Shown: positions 1-8,185, counted from the stretch's first letter. The stretch is 64,000 bases of DNA from AV40 sp963817335 (GCA_963817335.1 CAWFNX010000005.1:868001-932000), one strand, 5' to 3'. Notes: generated by a model from the sequence alone, not told the origin. Made by a program: numbers and translations.

Positions 1-1485
1 GTCTACGTCGGATATGATGTGACGCCGAATACTTTGCATCGCATTGCGCAGATCGTTCGGCGAGACGTCGTAAAGCTTTAGTCGGCCAATGCCGATTGGG
101 CTATGTCGCCAAAACGCGGTTGGTCCGACCGACAGCAGCATAAGCAGCGCCAGAATTGAAGTTGCCAGTGGGAGAAGCGCTCTAGCCCAGCGCGTTTGCT
201 CGTCCGAGGGGAAACAGAGCGCAACGATTGCGAGTGCGGACAGAATTACCACAACAAGTTTCCAAACACCCGAGGCCGACAGGAGTGGAATAACACCGAA
301 TCCACCGGCAAGGGAGCCGAGCAAAGCACCGATGGTATTCCAGGCATACGCAGCCCCGGTTTGGGCAGCGACCCCGCGACGTCCTTTACCAAGCAACGCT
401 ACGAGCAGGGGAAATTGTATTCCAGAAACGAACGCCGCTGGAAAAATCACCAGACAACAAATCGCGGACCATGCCGTAACATGCCCATAAAATCCAAGGG
501 TCCCAAGAGGGCGCAAAAGCATGGTCGTGACCGCGATCCGGTCACCCAATGCGTAGGGGACTGCGATAAACAGCCCTTCTGCTGCGCAAGTCAGCGCGAA
601 CACACGAAGCGAGGCAGACCTTTTCAAATCGAACAAAGCATAAGTGACCCCACCTAAGCCGATTCCGAGAAGCGCCGACGCCAAAATTAAACCGAAAGAA
701 AATGTCGATCCGCCGACCAGCGGACCAAGCATTCGGTACCAGACCATTTCCATCAGAAAAAATGCGAAACCGACTACGCCCGCGGCGAACCAAACGAACA
801 CTTTGTTCACCACCGGATCGTCTTCATCATCCGAATCGTCGGATTTTTGACGCGGTTCCAACTTCGGGAGGGATCTCGCCAGGAGAAATGCGGCCAGCGC
901 GACAATTAAATTGACCGCTGTTGCCCCCCAAAGGGTGAGGCGGTTTCCAAAGTGTTCGAAAAAATAAAACGTCCCGAGCAAGGCACCACTCACCGCGCCC
1001 AGAGTGTTGACGCCGTAAAGAACACCAAGGGTTCGTCGCGAAACATCGTCGGGTGTTACCACGGCCCGGGCGGCCGCGGGCAACGTTCCGCCCATCAGAA
1101 AGGTTGATGGCCCAAGAATCACCGCCGCCATCGCCAAACGGATGAGCGTTCCATTCAACATGCCCGTGGCCAACGTTCCTCCGACATCGATGTAAACTTT
1201 GCGCGCGTAGACAATTAGCAGCGGCGAGATTGCCGCGGTCAACGCGATGAATAATTCTAGCCACGCGTAAAACGCCAGTGGTCTCGCTCTCTTCTCTGAA
1301 ATTCGACCGAACAGAATCCCGCCGAATCCGAGCCCGGCCATGAAGACCCCGAGCACCGCCGCTGTCGCTGCCGTGGACGCTCCAAAAATCAGCCGAAACT
1401 CCCGTAACCAGGTCGTCTGATAGATCAAGGCGCAAAACCCAGATCCAAAAAGAAACAAAGGAACCAAGCGCTGTCTGCTGTGCAT
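1..1485 (-). CDS. MFS / spermidine-synthase-like integral membrane protein (C-terminus cut by window edge)
   Basis: I translated this frame by hand: ATG at 1485, 495 codons without a stop, still open at base 1. The N-terminus (FLFGSGFCALIYQTTWLREF, then VLGVFMAGLGFGG) is the hallmark of the fused MFS/spermidine-synthase-like membrane family, whose N-terminal half carries repeated pairs of transmembrane helices and whose C-terminal half resembles spermidine synthase. A short acidic linker (DDSDDEDD) separates two hydrophobic blocks. The final visible part is entering the soluble domain, so any active-site residues lie outside the window. Its substrate is unknown; the family is not proven to make polyamines. 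A structured repeat element lies just upstream (1524-1619) and in this gene's orientation would be its 5' leader. Confidence 0.85.
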   Translation of the reverse strand, partial: MHSRQRLVPLFLFGSGFCALIYQTTWLREFRLIFGASTAATAAVLGVFMAGLGFGGILFGRISEKRARPLAFYAWLELFIALTAAISPLLIVYARKVYIDVGGTLATGMLNGTLIRLAMAAVILGPSTFLMGGTLPAAARAVVTPDDVSRRTLGVLYGVNTLGAVSGALLGTFYFFEHFGNRLTLWGATAVNLIVALAAFLLARSLPKLEPRQKSDDSDDEDDPVVNKVFVWFAAGVVGFAFFLMEMVWYRMLGPLVGGSTFSFGLILASALLGIGLGGVTYALFDLKRSASLRVFALTCAAEGLFIAVPYALGDRIAVTTMLLRPLGTLGFYGHVTAWSAICCLVIFPAAFVSGIQFPLLVALLGKGRRGVAAQTGAAYAWNTIGALLGSLAGGFGVIPLLSASGVWKLVVVILSALAIVALCFPSDEQTRWARALLPLATSILALLMLLSVGPTAFWRHSPIGIGRLKLYDVSPNDLRNAMQSIRRHIISDVD

Positions 1486-1523
1486 CAATGAAGAATTTGA
1501 AGGTTGTTTTTGAAGTGTCTTAC

Positions 1524-1619
1524 CGGAGCCTACACGGTTCGCTACCTTTTTGTCAGTTTCGGCTTTTCTTTAGCCGACACTGATCTGATTTCCTTGGCCG
1601 CGGGCCCTCATCTGACAGC
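1524..1619. repeat. Structured repeat element, copy A (hairpin with conserved core)
   Basis: This gene-free stretch (1486-1811) holds a block shared with 9759-9913: CGGAGCCT at 1524-1531, TACCTTTT about 12 bases later, an exactly conserved hairpin CGGCT-TTTCTTT-AGCCG at 1560-1576, and TCTGACAGC at 1611-1619. In this copy the hairpin is extended by TCAGT/ACTGA (1553-1557 with 1579-1583). The other copy extends the same core with different, still complementary bases, which suggests selection on structure. Read on the minus strand it ends about 38 bases before the membrane-protein start at 1485; read on the plus strand it lies about 190 bases before the RRM gene. I do not recognise it as a known riboswitch. 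Confidence 0.55.
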
Positions 1620-1811
1620 TCTTTAAACTGAGCGGACGGAAAATGACGATTTGCGTTAGTGGGTATCTGGACGATACTAAGTCCTTATTGGATCACTCTG
1701 TTTAACTTCACTGCACGGTAGATCGTCAGGTGGGCGTCGCTCATTGGTGGTTTGAAACCCGATTCCCGGGAACGGCTCTGTAGCTCCTAGTTTTTCCAAA
1801 TTCAAAACACA

Positions 1812-2108
1812 ATGAAACTGTACGTAGGTAATCTCTCTTTTGAGAGCACCGAGAACGATCTTCAGGATCTGTTCGAAAAACACGGCACCGTCAACGAAGT
1901 CCATCTGATGATGGACAAAATGACGGGCAAATCGCGCGGCTTCGCGTTCGTCACCATGAATGACGATACCCAGGCCACCGCGGCAAAAGATGCGCTAAAC
2001 GGCCACGAATTGAACGGCCGCGCTCTAAATGTTAACGAAGCTCGTCCGCGAGAAGATCGTCCGCGCCCTTACGGGGCGCAGCGCTCTTTTGCGGGCAATC
2101 GCCGGTAG
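1812..2108 (+). CDS. RRM-domain RNA-binding protein
   Basis: A 98-residue protein made of one RNA recognition motif: RNP2 LYVGNL at residues 3-8 and RNP1 KSRGFAFV at 40-47, followed by a short Arg/Pro-rich tail. This is the architecture of the small glycine/arginine-tailed Rbp proteins of cyanobacteria and other bacteria, which bind single-stranded RNA and are often cold-induced. No strong Shine-Dalgarno precedes the ATG, and about 190 bases of untranslated sequence lie between the upstream structured element and the start. IF-1 follows after about 60 bases in the same direction, so the two may be co-transcribed as an RNA/translation cluster. RNA targets are unknown. Confidence 0.93.
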   Translation: MKLYVGNLSFESTENDLQDLFEKHGTVNEVHLMMDKMTGKSRGFAFVTMNDDTQATAAKDALNGHELNGRALNVNEARPREDRPRPYGAQRSFAGNRR

Positions 2109-2171
2109 ATCCGGAATTGATTGCGCAGCCGGCGTTCAAGTGAGCGCCGCGCTGTTCGCAATCTTATTAAG

Positions 2172-2396
2172 ATGGGCATCGTAAATCCTGAAAAAGCGAT
2201 CACTATCGAAGGCACGATCATGTCGGTGCTGCCAGGCACGATGTTCAGGGTCGCGCTGGCCAATCAGCATCTTGTTCTGGCCCATATCTCCGGCAAAATG
2301 CGCAAACGTTTTATTCGCCTAACCATCGGCGATCGAGTAAAAATGGAGATGTCGCCTTACGATACCGCCAAGGCGCGGATCGTTTATCGACTCTGA
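2172..2396 (+). CDS. infA: Translation initiation factor IF-1
   Basis: A small OB-fold protein with the IF-1 signature: EGTIMSVLPGTMFRVAL, then HISGKMRKRFIRL and GDRVKMEMSPYDTAKARIVYRL. IF-1 binds the A site of the 30S subunit during initiation. The frame is open from a TTG at 2121, but the ATG at 2172 gives 74 residues, the normal IF-1 length, and removes an unusual Arg/Ser-rich extension, so I chose it. No clear Shine-Dalgarno is seen at either start. It sits between an RRM protein and a small zinc-ribbon protein rather than in a ribosomal-protein operon, so it could be a second, specialised IF-1 copy; the window cannot settle that. Confidence 0.88.
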   Translation: MGIVNPEKAITIEGTIMSVLPGTMFRVALANQHLVLAHISGKMRKRFIRLTIGDRVKMEMSPYDTAKARIVYRL

Positions 2397-2397
2397 C

Positions 2398-2640
2398 ATG
2401 GCAACACGATTTCTATTCGATCCACCCCGGCCAAAACCAAAGGCGAAGGTCGGCGCCGGTATCAAAAGCTTGCTCGTCCGCTGTCCGTCTACCTCAAGGT
2501 TGACCGACACCGGCCGGACAATTGACGAGAAGCGTTGGCCGACAGCGAAGGTGAAAACGCAGAAGTTCACTTGTGAGCACTGCGGCGCCGTCCACTCGTG
2601 GAACAAAAAAGACGTTATTCTTGGTCGACCACTTCAATGA
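2398..2640 (+). CDS. Small zinc-ribbon-like protein
   Basis: An 80-residue protein starting one base after the infA stop. A conserved-looking core reads VRCPSTSRLTDTG then, after about 18 residues, FTCEHCGAVHSWNKKD. The pattern C-P-x-T...T-G...C-x-x-C-G-x-x-H-x-W matches a family of short uncharacterised bacterial proteins with a predicted zinc-binding ribbon. The N-terminal 20 residues are Pro/Lys-rich. Spacing implies co-translation with infA. Function is not known; a nucleic-acid or ribosome-related role is only suggested by the neighbours. Confidence 0.7.
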   Translation: MATRFLFDPPRPKPKAKVGAGIKSLLVRCPSTSRLTDTGRTIDEKRWPTAKVKTQKFTCEHCGAVHSWNKKDVILGRPLQ

Positions 2641-2691
2641 GCTTGGTGATGCGAACTGCTCTCGCACAGATCTGACAAATTATTCTTTCCC

Positions 2692-3594
2692 TTGATTTTT
2701 CGAATCCCGACCGACCGAATCAATTGGATAACCAGTTCGTTCCTGATCGGTACGTTTATTCTAACGCTCACCGCAGTGCCGTTGTACCTGTGGTACTTCG
2801 GAATTGACTGGTTTCATTTTGCTGTTGCCGCGGCGCTTCTGACCGCAACCGGCTTCAGCATTACCCTTGGCTATCATCGGTTGTTCGCGCACATGACTTT
2901 TCGGGCAAAACTACCGGTGCGGCTGTTCGTACTAATTTTCGGCGCGGCCGCCTTTGAAAATTCAGTTTTGATGTGGGCGAGCGATCATCGCCGGCATCAT
3001 AAACATGTCGATCACGACGAAGACCCCTACGACATCACCAAAGGTTTCTTTCACGCCCACATCGGATGGCTCTTGTTCAAGCTCTGGCCGCAACCGCCGT
3101 TCGATAACGTAGCCGATCTGAAGAAGGATCCGTTGGTGATGTGGCAACATCGACATGTTCATCTCATTGCGGTGCTGATGAGTTTTGTACTCCCAACCCT
3201 GCTGGGAGCGTGGTGGGACGGATGGGTCGGCGCGCTCGGAGGTTTCCTTATCGGCGGCGTGGCCAAGATCGTGTTACTCCAACACTGCACCTTCTTCATT
3301 AATTCGGCCTGTCACACGATCGGCCGCCAACCGTATTCAAAAAAATGCAGCGCACGCGATTCGCTGGTGATGGCGGTGCTGACTTTTGGCGAAGGGTATC
3401 ACAATTATCACCACGAATTTCAGCACGACTATCGGAACGGAGTCCAGCCCTGGCAATGGGACCCGACGAAATGGTTGATTTGGACTCTCTCAAAGTTGGG
3501 GCTAACTAGCGATCTGCGCCGAGTGGCAAAAGAGACAGTTCGCTCGCGGATGGCCGAACAAAGTCAAAGCCGAAGCCTCTCTCAGTTGGTTTAA
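2692..3594 (+). CDS. Acyl-CoA/acyl-lipid desaturase (delta-9 type)
   Basis: A 300-residue membrane-bound di-iron desaturase. The three histidine boxes are present: HRLFAH (62-67), HRRHHKH (from 99) and HNYHH (237-241), with hydrophobic spans before, between and after them. The family inserts a cis double bond into fatty acyl chains. The only standard start in frame is TTG at 2692; the next stop upstream is at 2647. A close paralogue lies at 4285-5325 on the other strand, sharing long identical stretches such as RINWITSSFLIGT and GRQPYSKKCSARDS, so this is a recent duplication. The paralogue has about 50 extra N-terminal residues that are missing here. No partner redox gene is adjacent. Confidence 0.92.
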   Translation: MIFRIPTDRINWITSSFLIGTFILTLTAVPLYLWYFGIDWFHFAVAAALLTATGFSITLGYHRLFAHMTFRAKLPVRLFVLIFGAAAFENSVLMWASDHRRHHKHVDHDEDPYDITKGFFHAHIGWLLFKLWPQPPFDNVADLKKDPLVMWQHRHVHLIAVLMSFVLPTLLGAWWDGWVGALGGFLIGGVAKIVLLQHCTFFINSACHTIGRQPYSKKCSARDSLVMAVLTFGEGYHNYHHEFQHDYRNGVQPWQWDPTKWLIWTLSKLGLTSDLRRVAKETVRSRMAEQSQSRSLSQLV

Positions 3595-3790
3595 AGCACG
3601 GTAGGATTGGCGACATCCGGCAACGTCAAGATTACCAAGTAGGTAAGAGTTTGGGATGTCGGTGGAAGGTTCGTTTGCTTGCGCACTTTCAAACCTGCAA
3701 GTTGAGACGGCAGCCGCGATTGAAATTATAGAAAGCAAAACGCCTGTCGGTGAGCACAGTCGATCAGCCTAAAGCCTGGTTTTTTGGCCA

Positions 3791-4291
3791 CTAGATCCCG
3801 AAGTGATAGGAAGTGTTGAAGACTACCTTTGCGTCGTCGGTTACGATTGAAAATGTGACGCTGCCGCAGTCGCCTGATGACGGTGTTGCCCTCCCAAGCA
3901 CGATATGAGTTCTGCCGTCGTTGTGCGTGACGGCCTTACCGGTAAAGTTGATCGGAGTTCCGGCTTCGAGCTTCCGAACTGCATCATCGGATGCCGCGAG
4001 GAGTAAACTGCCTTTCTCATTCTTAAAGGAATACGGCCTCACTTTGAGTTGATAATCGCCTGTATAATTTCCGTCTCGATGAGTAAGCGGACTGACGGTC
4101 AGACTAGCTTTCCCGCGCAGGGCAACGGAAGTGGAGCTTGGATCAATAAGCAGTTTGCGTTTGCCCGCGTTCGATGTCGCGGCCGTCGAATTAGGCCTCT
4201 CGGCATGAATGACACTTGTGACGCCGAATATTAGAAAAACGAAAATCGCAATGGTTCGTCGCGCGATTAAGGAGGGCCCGCACATCAGCAA
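3791..4291 (-). CDS. Secreted protein of unknown function
   Basis: A 166-residue protein with a clear signal peptide (basic start, hydrophobic TIAIFVFLIFGVTSVIHA, likely cleavage before ERP). The mature part is Ser/Thr-rich and beta-like with no family I recognise; two features are GDYQLKVRPY and a C-terminal FNTSYHFGI. It overlaps the end of the desaturase gene by 7 bases on the same strand, so it is the last gene of the OsmC-desaturase operon and probably shares its regulation. A periplasmic or surface role is inferred from the signal peptide only. Confidence 0.7.
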   Translation of the reverse strand: MLMCGPSLIARRTIAIFVFLIFGVTSVIHAERPNSTAATSNAGKRKLLIDPSSTSVALRGKASLTVSPLTHRDGNYTGDYQLKVRPYSFKNEKGSLLLAASDDAVRKLEAGTPINFTGKAVTHNDGRTHIVLGRATPSSGDCGSVTFSIVTDDAKVVFNTSYHFGI

Positions 4292-5325
4292 CTCACGTTT
4301 CTGGTTTGTGCTTGCGCGGACTCAATCCTATCTGCCGGGACACGCCGCAAATTTTTAACGAGCCCTAATTTTGAAAGCGTCCAGATAAGCCACTTGGTGG
4401 GATCAAACTGCCATGGCTTCACGCCATTGCGGTAGTCATGCTGAAACTCGTGGTGGTAGTTATGATAACCTTCGCCCATCGTAAAAAGGGCAAGTAAGAG
4501 CGAATCGCGCGCCGAGCATTTTTTGGAATACGGCTGTCTTCCGATGGTGTGACATGCGCTGTTAATGAGGAAGGTGCAATGTTGCAGAACAACGATTCGC
4601 GCAACTCCCGCAATCAAGAAAGCGCCGAGCGCTCCCTCCCAGCCATTCCACAGAAAACCGAGTATCGTCGGGATGCCAAAGCTCACCAGGACCGCGATTG
4701 TTTGAACATGTCGATCTTGCCAGGAGACGAGCCTGTCTTTCTGCAGATCGGCCACGTTGTCGTACGGTTGGTCGGCGTTCAGTTTGAAAAGCAACCACCC
4801 AATGTGCGCGTAAAAAAAGCCTTTCGAAATGCAGTACGGGTCATCGTCATGGTCCACATGTTTGTGATGGCGCCGATGTTCGCTCGCCCACATTAAAGCC
4901 GAGTTTTCAAAAGCGGCTGCGCCGAAAATCAGGGTGAAAAGCCGGATTGGCCAGCTTGCCTGGAAAGTCATGTGCGAGAAAAGACGATGGTAACCGATGG
5001 TCACGCTGAATCCGCAGGACCAAAGCATCCCGAAGAAAAGTGCCACCTGAAACCAGTCGAGACCGAAATGGTAGAGATAGATCGGGACCGCGGTCAGAGT
5101 TAACAAGAGCGTGCCGATAAGAAACGAACTGGTTATCCAATTGATGCGATCGAACGGCAATCGCAGGATCAAGCGCTTTGATACCTCCGGCGGTTTGTCT
5201 GCCAGCATGAGATCGGGGCGACGCGATGCTTCGCCCAAGATCGTGTGACTCCTAATTTCTGCCTCGCTAAAATGGGAAGGTAGAGATTCAGCCGTGTCTG
5301 GGCTAATCGACGCATTCGATATCAT
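4285..5325 (-). CDS. Acyl-CoA/acyl-lipid desaturase (delta-9 type), second copy
   Basis: A 346-residue membrane desaturase with the three histidine boxes HRLFSH (about 113), HRRHHKH (about 150) and HNYHH (about 288). It is a close paralogue of the desaturase at 2692-3594, with an extra N-terminal cytoplasmic segment of about 50 residues. It overlaps OsmC by 4 bases (ATGA, 5322-5325) and is overlapped by the downstream secreted protein, so the three form one translationally coupled unit. The divergent LysR regulator at 5902 probably controls the operon. Coupling of a desaturase to a peroxide-reducing OsmC protein suggests lipid peroxide handling, but that is inference. Confidence 0.92.
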   Translation of the reverse strand: MISNASISPDTAESLPSHFSEAEIRSHTILGEASRRPDLMLADKPPEVSKRLILRLPFDRINWITSSFLIGTLLLTLTAVPIYLYHFGLDWFQVALFFGMLWSCGFSVTIGYHRLFSHMTFQASWPIRLFTLIFGAAAFENSALMWASEHRRHHKHVDHDDDPYCISKGFFYAHIGWLLFKLNADQPYDNVADLQKDRLVSWQDRHVQTIAVLVSFGIPTILGFLWNGWEGALGAFLIAGVARIVVLQHCTFLINSACHTIGRQPYSKKCSARDSLLLALFTMGEGYHNYHHEFQHDYRNGVKPWQFDPTKWLIWTLSKLGLVKNLRRVPADRIESAQAQTRNVSC

Positions 5326-5747
5326 GAGTCGAGACTTGCGGTCATTGAGATATTTGTCTTAAGAAGGCGGGCGATAGGGCAATTTGTCTTTGCGGCGAGC
5401 GCCGCATCCATGAAGCGCGCTTGCGAAGCGTCCGGAACGTTCGCGCGGACGTCGAGTTGCACGTGGGTGAGGGTCCAGCCTGCGGCCAGATCTTCCAACG
5501 TCGCGGTGGCGGTTGTTTGGATACTCTTGGGGTGAAAGCCGGAGAGATCGAGCTCATGGGAGAGCGCCATGGAAAAGCAGCCGCTGAGCGAGGCAGCAAT
5601 TAGTTCGTCCGGATTGGTCCCGATGCCTTCCGCGAAACGCGTTCGGTATGAGTATTGAGTTTTCGAAAGTACGCCGCTTTCGGTCGTTAAAGTCCCTTCA
5701 CCCTCATGAAGGCTTCCTCTCCAAATGGCCGCGGCGTTTCTATTCAT
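5322..5747 (-). CDS. OsmC/Ohr-family peroxiredoxin
   Basis: A 141-residue OsmC-like protein that would reduce organic hydroperoxides with two conserved cysteines: C57 in LSGCFSMAL and C123 in KTNCPIARLL. The N-terminal strand region and the GTNPDELIAASL motif match the OsmC subfamily rather than Ohr. It is the first gene of an operon with a desaturase and a secreted protein, and its promoter region is shared with the divergent LysR gene, where a palindromic operator lies at 5805-5827. Control by LysR in response to oxidised lipids or peroxide is plausible but unproven. Confidence 0.93.
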   Translation of the reverse strand: MNRNAAAIWRGSLHEGEGTLTTESGVLSKTQYSYRTRFAEGIGTNPDELIAASLSGCFSMALSHELDLSGFHPKSIQTTATATLEDLAAGWTLTHVQLDVRANVPDASQARFMDAALAAKTNCPIARLLKTNISMTASLDS

Positions 5748-5804
5748 AGGCGAAGCGAACAGTCACGCGTCCACTCATTGCCGGCCAATATCTTCTTGGT
5801 AAGA

Positions 5805-5827
5805 CGTGATACCTTTTAAGTATCACG
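5805..5827. promoter_or_regulatory. LysR-type operator (T-N11-A palindrome)
   Basis: A perfect inverted repeat CGTGATAC-N7-GTATCACG lies between the divergent OsmC and LysR genes. Its centre contains GATAC-N7-GTATC, which fits the T-N11-A rule for LysR-family recognition sites (T5810, A5822). AAGAC to its left and GTCTT to its right add further imperfect symmetry. It is about 60 bases from the osmC start and 75 from the lysR start, right for autoregulation plus control of the operon. Confidence 0.75.
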
Positions 5828-5901
5828 AGTCTTCCCTGCCCGTGCGGCCTGTCATAATCCGCAATATCTTTTTGGCATTAAGCTCTTATTCTTATGCTTC
5901 G

Positions 5902-6795
5902 ATGGAACTTCGTCATCTGCGCTATTTCGTGAGTGTTGCCGAAGCGCTCAGCTTCACCAAAGCCGCCGAAAAGTTACGCACCGCCCAGCCTTCTTTGACG
6001 CGTCAAATCAAAGATCTGGAGGAAGAGCTTGGCGTCCGGCTTCTCAATCGCACCAAGCAACAGGTCACGCTGACGGATGAGGGCCGCTCATTTCTCGTCG
6101 ACGCCAAACGCCTTCTTGCGCTCGCGGCCGAAACGGTCGAGTCGGTCCGGCGATTACACAGCGGCGAGGCCCGATCGCTCAATGTTGGTTACGTTAGCAA
6201 TCTTTTTTACGATTTTCTGCCGAAGACCCTCGCTTCTTTCCATCAGTCGTTCCCCGAGGTCTCGGTTAATCTCTTCGACCTGTCGTGCGGTGAGCAATTT
6301 CGTGCGCTCGAAGTCGGCAAGCTCGACCTTGGTTTCGTGGGGCTACACGAGCCAATTGCGCAGCGCGGATTGGAATTCCGGATGATTGCGTCCTACAAGA
6401 CCATCGCTGCGTTGCCGAAAGACAATCCGCTGGCGGGCGAAGCGACGGTCGAACTGAAAGCCCTCGCCCCGATGTTTTTCATCGGAATGTCCGAAGCGAG
6501 TTATCCGTACTATCGCGAGTGGCTGACCAAGACGTGTGCGCGCGCGGGTTTTACCCCCAAAGTTTTGCAGGATGTCGATCTTGAACGAACCATGATTCAC
6601 GCCGTGGCTGCAGGATTGGGTGTCGCTCTCGTTCCGGAGCAATTAGAAAAACTGGAGCACCAAAATGTCCTGTTCCGGCCAATCCATCCCACTGTGGCGA
6701 CCGAAGGCTGTGTAGCATGGAGACGCGAGAATCCATCGGCAGCTTTGCAAGCCTACGTGCGGATTGTCGAACAAGTGGGACACAGTATCCGTTGA
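5902..6795 (+). CDS. LysR-family transcriptional regulator
   Basis: A 297-residue regulator. The N-terminal helix-turn-helix is typical (MELRHLRYFVSVAEALSFTKAAEKL, then QPSLTRQIKDLEEELGVRLLNR), followed by a substrate-binding-like co-inducer domain. I chose the ATG at 5902 because it starts exactly at the canonical MELRHLRYF; the frame is open from GTG 5806, but that codon lies inside the operator palindrome. The gene is divergent from osmC-desaturase-secreted protein, the usual arrangement for a LysR protein and its target. The inducer is unknown. Confidence 0.93.
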   Translation: MELRHLRYFVSVAEALSFTKAAEKLRTAQPSLTRQIKDLEEELGVRLLNRTKQQVTLTDEGRSFLVDAKRLLALAAETVESVRRLHSGEARSLNVGYVSNLFYDFLPKTLASFHQSFPEVSVNLFDLSCGEQFRALEVGKLDLGFVGLHEPIAQRGLEFRMIASYKTIAALPKDNPLAGEATVELKALAPMFFIGMSEASYPYYREWLTKTCARAGFTPKVLQDVDLERTMIHAVAAGLGVALVPEQLEKLEHQNVLFRPIHPTVATEGCVAWRRENPSAALQAYVRIVEQVGHSIR

Positions 6796-7057
6796 CCAGC
6801 GAATTGGCCGCCCAATTCGTTGCGCGACTGGGAAAGCGAAGGCGGGCGCGCGCCTGCCAGTTCACTTCCAACGCCATCGTAATCCAGTTCTGGATTACGG
6901 TTTTAAGCTGTAAACCGAGTTAAGTCAGCGAGGCGCGTCGGACCAGCCGCTGAGCACGAGTTTTATCAAGGTACGCAAGATTAGGGTCGACACTGACAAT
7001 AAGCAGTGAGCGCGATGCGCGAGATGCCTTTAACTCAATCCAGAAAGGTAGATTAAC

Positions 7058-7516
7058 ATGAACACATTGATAACATGGAATCCGCTGAGAGAGATGGAAG
7101 AAGCGACGCAAAATCGCTTCAATCGTTTCCTGGGCGGGTTTCCGAACAGAATAGGCAGTGGCGAAGTTCACAGCCTAACAGTCGCAGATTGGTCACCAGA
7201 GGTTGATATCAGCCAGGATGATCAAGAGTACCTGCTCAAAGCAGACTTGCCTGAAATGAAGAAGGATGATGTGAGGGTAACAGTTGAAGACGGCATCCTC
7301 TCCGTTTCCGGAGAACGCAAAAGCGTGAAGGAAGATCACAAACGAAAATTCCACCGCATCGAGCGCTCATTTGGTAATTTCCGACGCAGCTTCACGCTGC
7401 CCGAAGACGCCGATAGCACGAAGGTAACGGCGGAGTTTCGCGACGGAGTGCTGAAAATTCATCTCCCGACGACGACGAAAGCCAGATCAAAGGCTCTCGA
7501 AGTCAAAGTACAATAA
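7058..7516 (+). CDS. Small heat shock protein, Hsp20/alpha-crystallin family
   Basis: A 152-residue ATP-independent holdase. The N-terminus has the usual NPLREMEEATQNRFNRF helix; the alpha-crystallin domain runs from about residue 45 (WSPEVDISQDDQEYLLKADLP) to the GVLKIHLP motif near 135. AGAAAGG lies about 9 bases before the ATG and is one of the better ribosome-binding sites in the window. No CIRCE element or obvious heat-shock promoter is visible in the 260 bases upstream. A long inverted repeat follows the stop. Confidence 0.95.
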   Translation: MNTLITWNPLREMEEATQNRFNRFLGGFPNRIGSGEVHSLTVADWSPEVDISQDDQEYLLKADLPEMKKDDVRVTVEDGILSVSGERKSVKEDHKRKFHRIERSFGNFRRSFTLPEDADSTKVTAEFRDGVLKIHLPTTTKARSKALEVKVQ

Positions 7517-7524
7517 TGAACTAA

Positions 7525-7579
7525 CCACTGACGGCGAGCGTGCGGAAAGTTCCGTGCGTTCGCCTCACCAGTGTAGTGG
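7525..7579. repeat. Long imperfect inverted repeat after hsp20
   Basis: CCACTG pairs with CAGTG at the ends, and inside GGCGA...TGCGGAA pairs with TTCCGTG...TCGCC around a two-base loop. It starts 9 bases after the hsp20 stop. There is no T-run, so it may be a REP-like palindrome or an mRNA-stabilising hairpin rather than an intrinsic terminator. Confidence 0.5.
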
Positions 7580-7741
7580 AGTGATATCACAAATTTAATA
7601 ATAGCTGCTTGGAGCGTTGGACTTACAATATGGTTCGTCGGTTCCAGGATCCGTCTGAGACGAAAGAACAAACGTCAAGTCGGTCGTCTTCCCTCCTAAG
7701 CTGCAACTCTCGTTTTAAACCGGCATCGGCCGCCAATTTCC

Positions 7742-8185
7742 ATGGAGCAGATAAAACCTAGCGATTCCGAGGGAACGAATTTCAAGGCTCGGACAGTCAA
7801 GGACATCATCAAGCCTGCCAGGAGCATTTCTGATAAGGTTTCTGTAAAGGCGGCCTTAGACGAAATGCAGGCGCGGAGAATCGATTCGTTACCTGTAACC
7901 GATCAGCGCGGCGAATTATTAGGTACCCTGTCGAAAAACAAAATGAACCGGAACGTGGGTGGTTTGGGACACGACCCGAAGACAGAACCGGTTGAAGAAT
8001 ACATCCAAAAAAACAGCGTCTATTGCCTCGAAGACCAGACGATTTCGGAAGCGGAGCAAATCATGCTCCAGGCAAAGGTCGGCGAAGTTCCCGTAATAAC
8101 CGGCGAAAAATTGCTGGTGGGAGTAATAGATATTGAAGCGATCGCACGGGAGAAAAACGACGGACAAAAACGTTCGGGACCATAA
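7742..8185 (+). CDS. CBS-domain pair protein
   Basis: A 147-residue protein made of two CBS motifs after a 20-residue tail: the first around VKDIIKPARSISDKVSVKAAL to RRIDSLPVTDQRGELLGTLS, the second around NSVYCLEDQTISEAEQIM to VGEVPVITGEKLLVGVIDIE. CBS pairs bind adenine nucleotides and act as energy sensors or as regulatory subunits. There is no fused enzyme domain. It follows hsp20 by about 220 bases and may be a stress gene; no partner is evident. Confidence 0.85.
   Translation: MEQIKPSDSEGTNFKARTVKDIIKPARSISDKVSVKAALDEMQARRIDSLPVTDQRGELLGTLSKNKMNRNVGGLGHDPKTEPVEEYIQKNSVYCLEDQTISEAEQIMLQAKVGEVPVITGEKLLVGVIDIEAIAREKNDGQKRSGP

Noticed and set aside
827..1435. 202-codon minus-strand open frame
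   Set aside because: It is an out-of-frame reading of the MFS/spermidine-synthase-like gene; Arg/Gly-rich with no motif.
1524..1545. tRNA-Asp 3' end fragment in elements A and B
   Set aside because: GTAGGCTCCGG resembles the 3' end of the tRNA at 13130, but only about 10 bases match and the rest of the element is unrelated.
3502..3738. Short minus-strand open frame after the first desaturase
   Set aside because: No recognisable motif, no signal or ribosome-binding site, overlaps the desaturase end.
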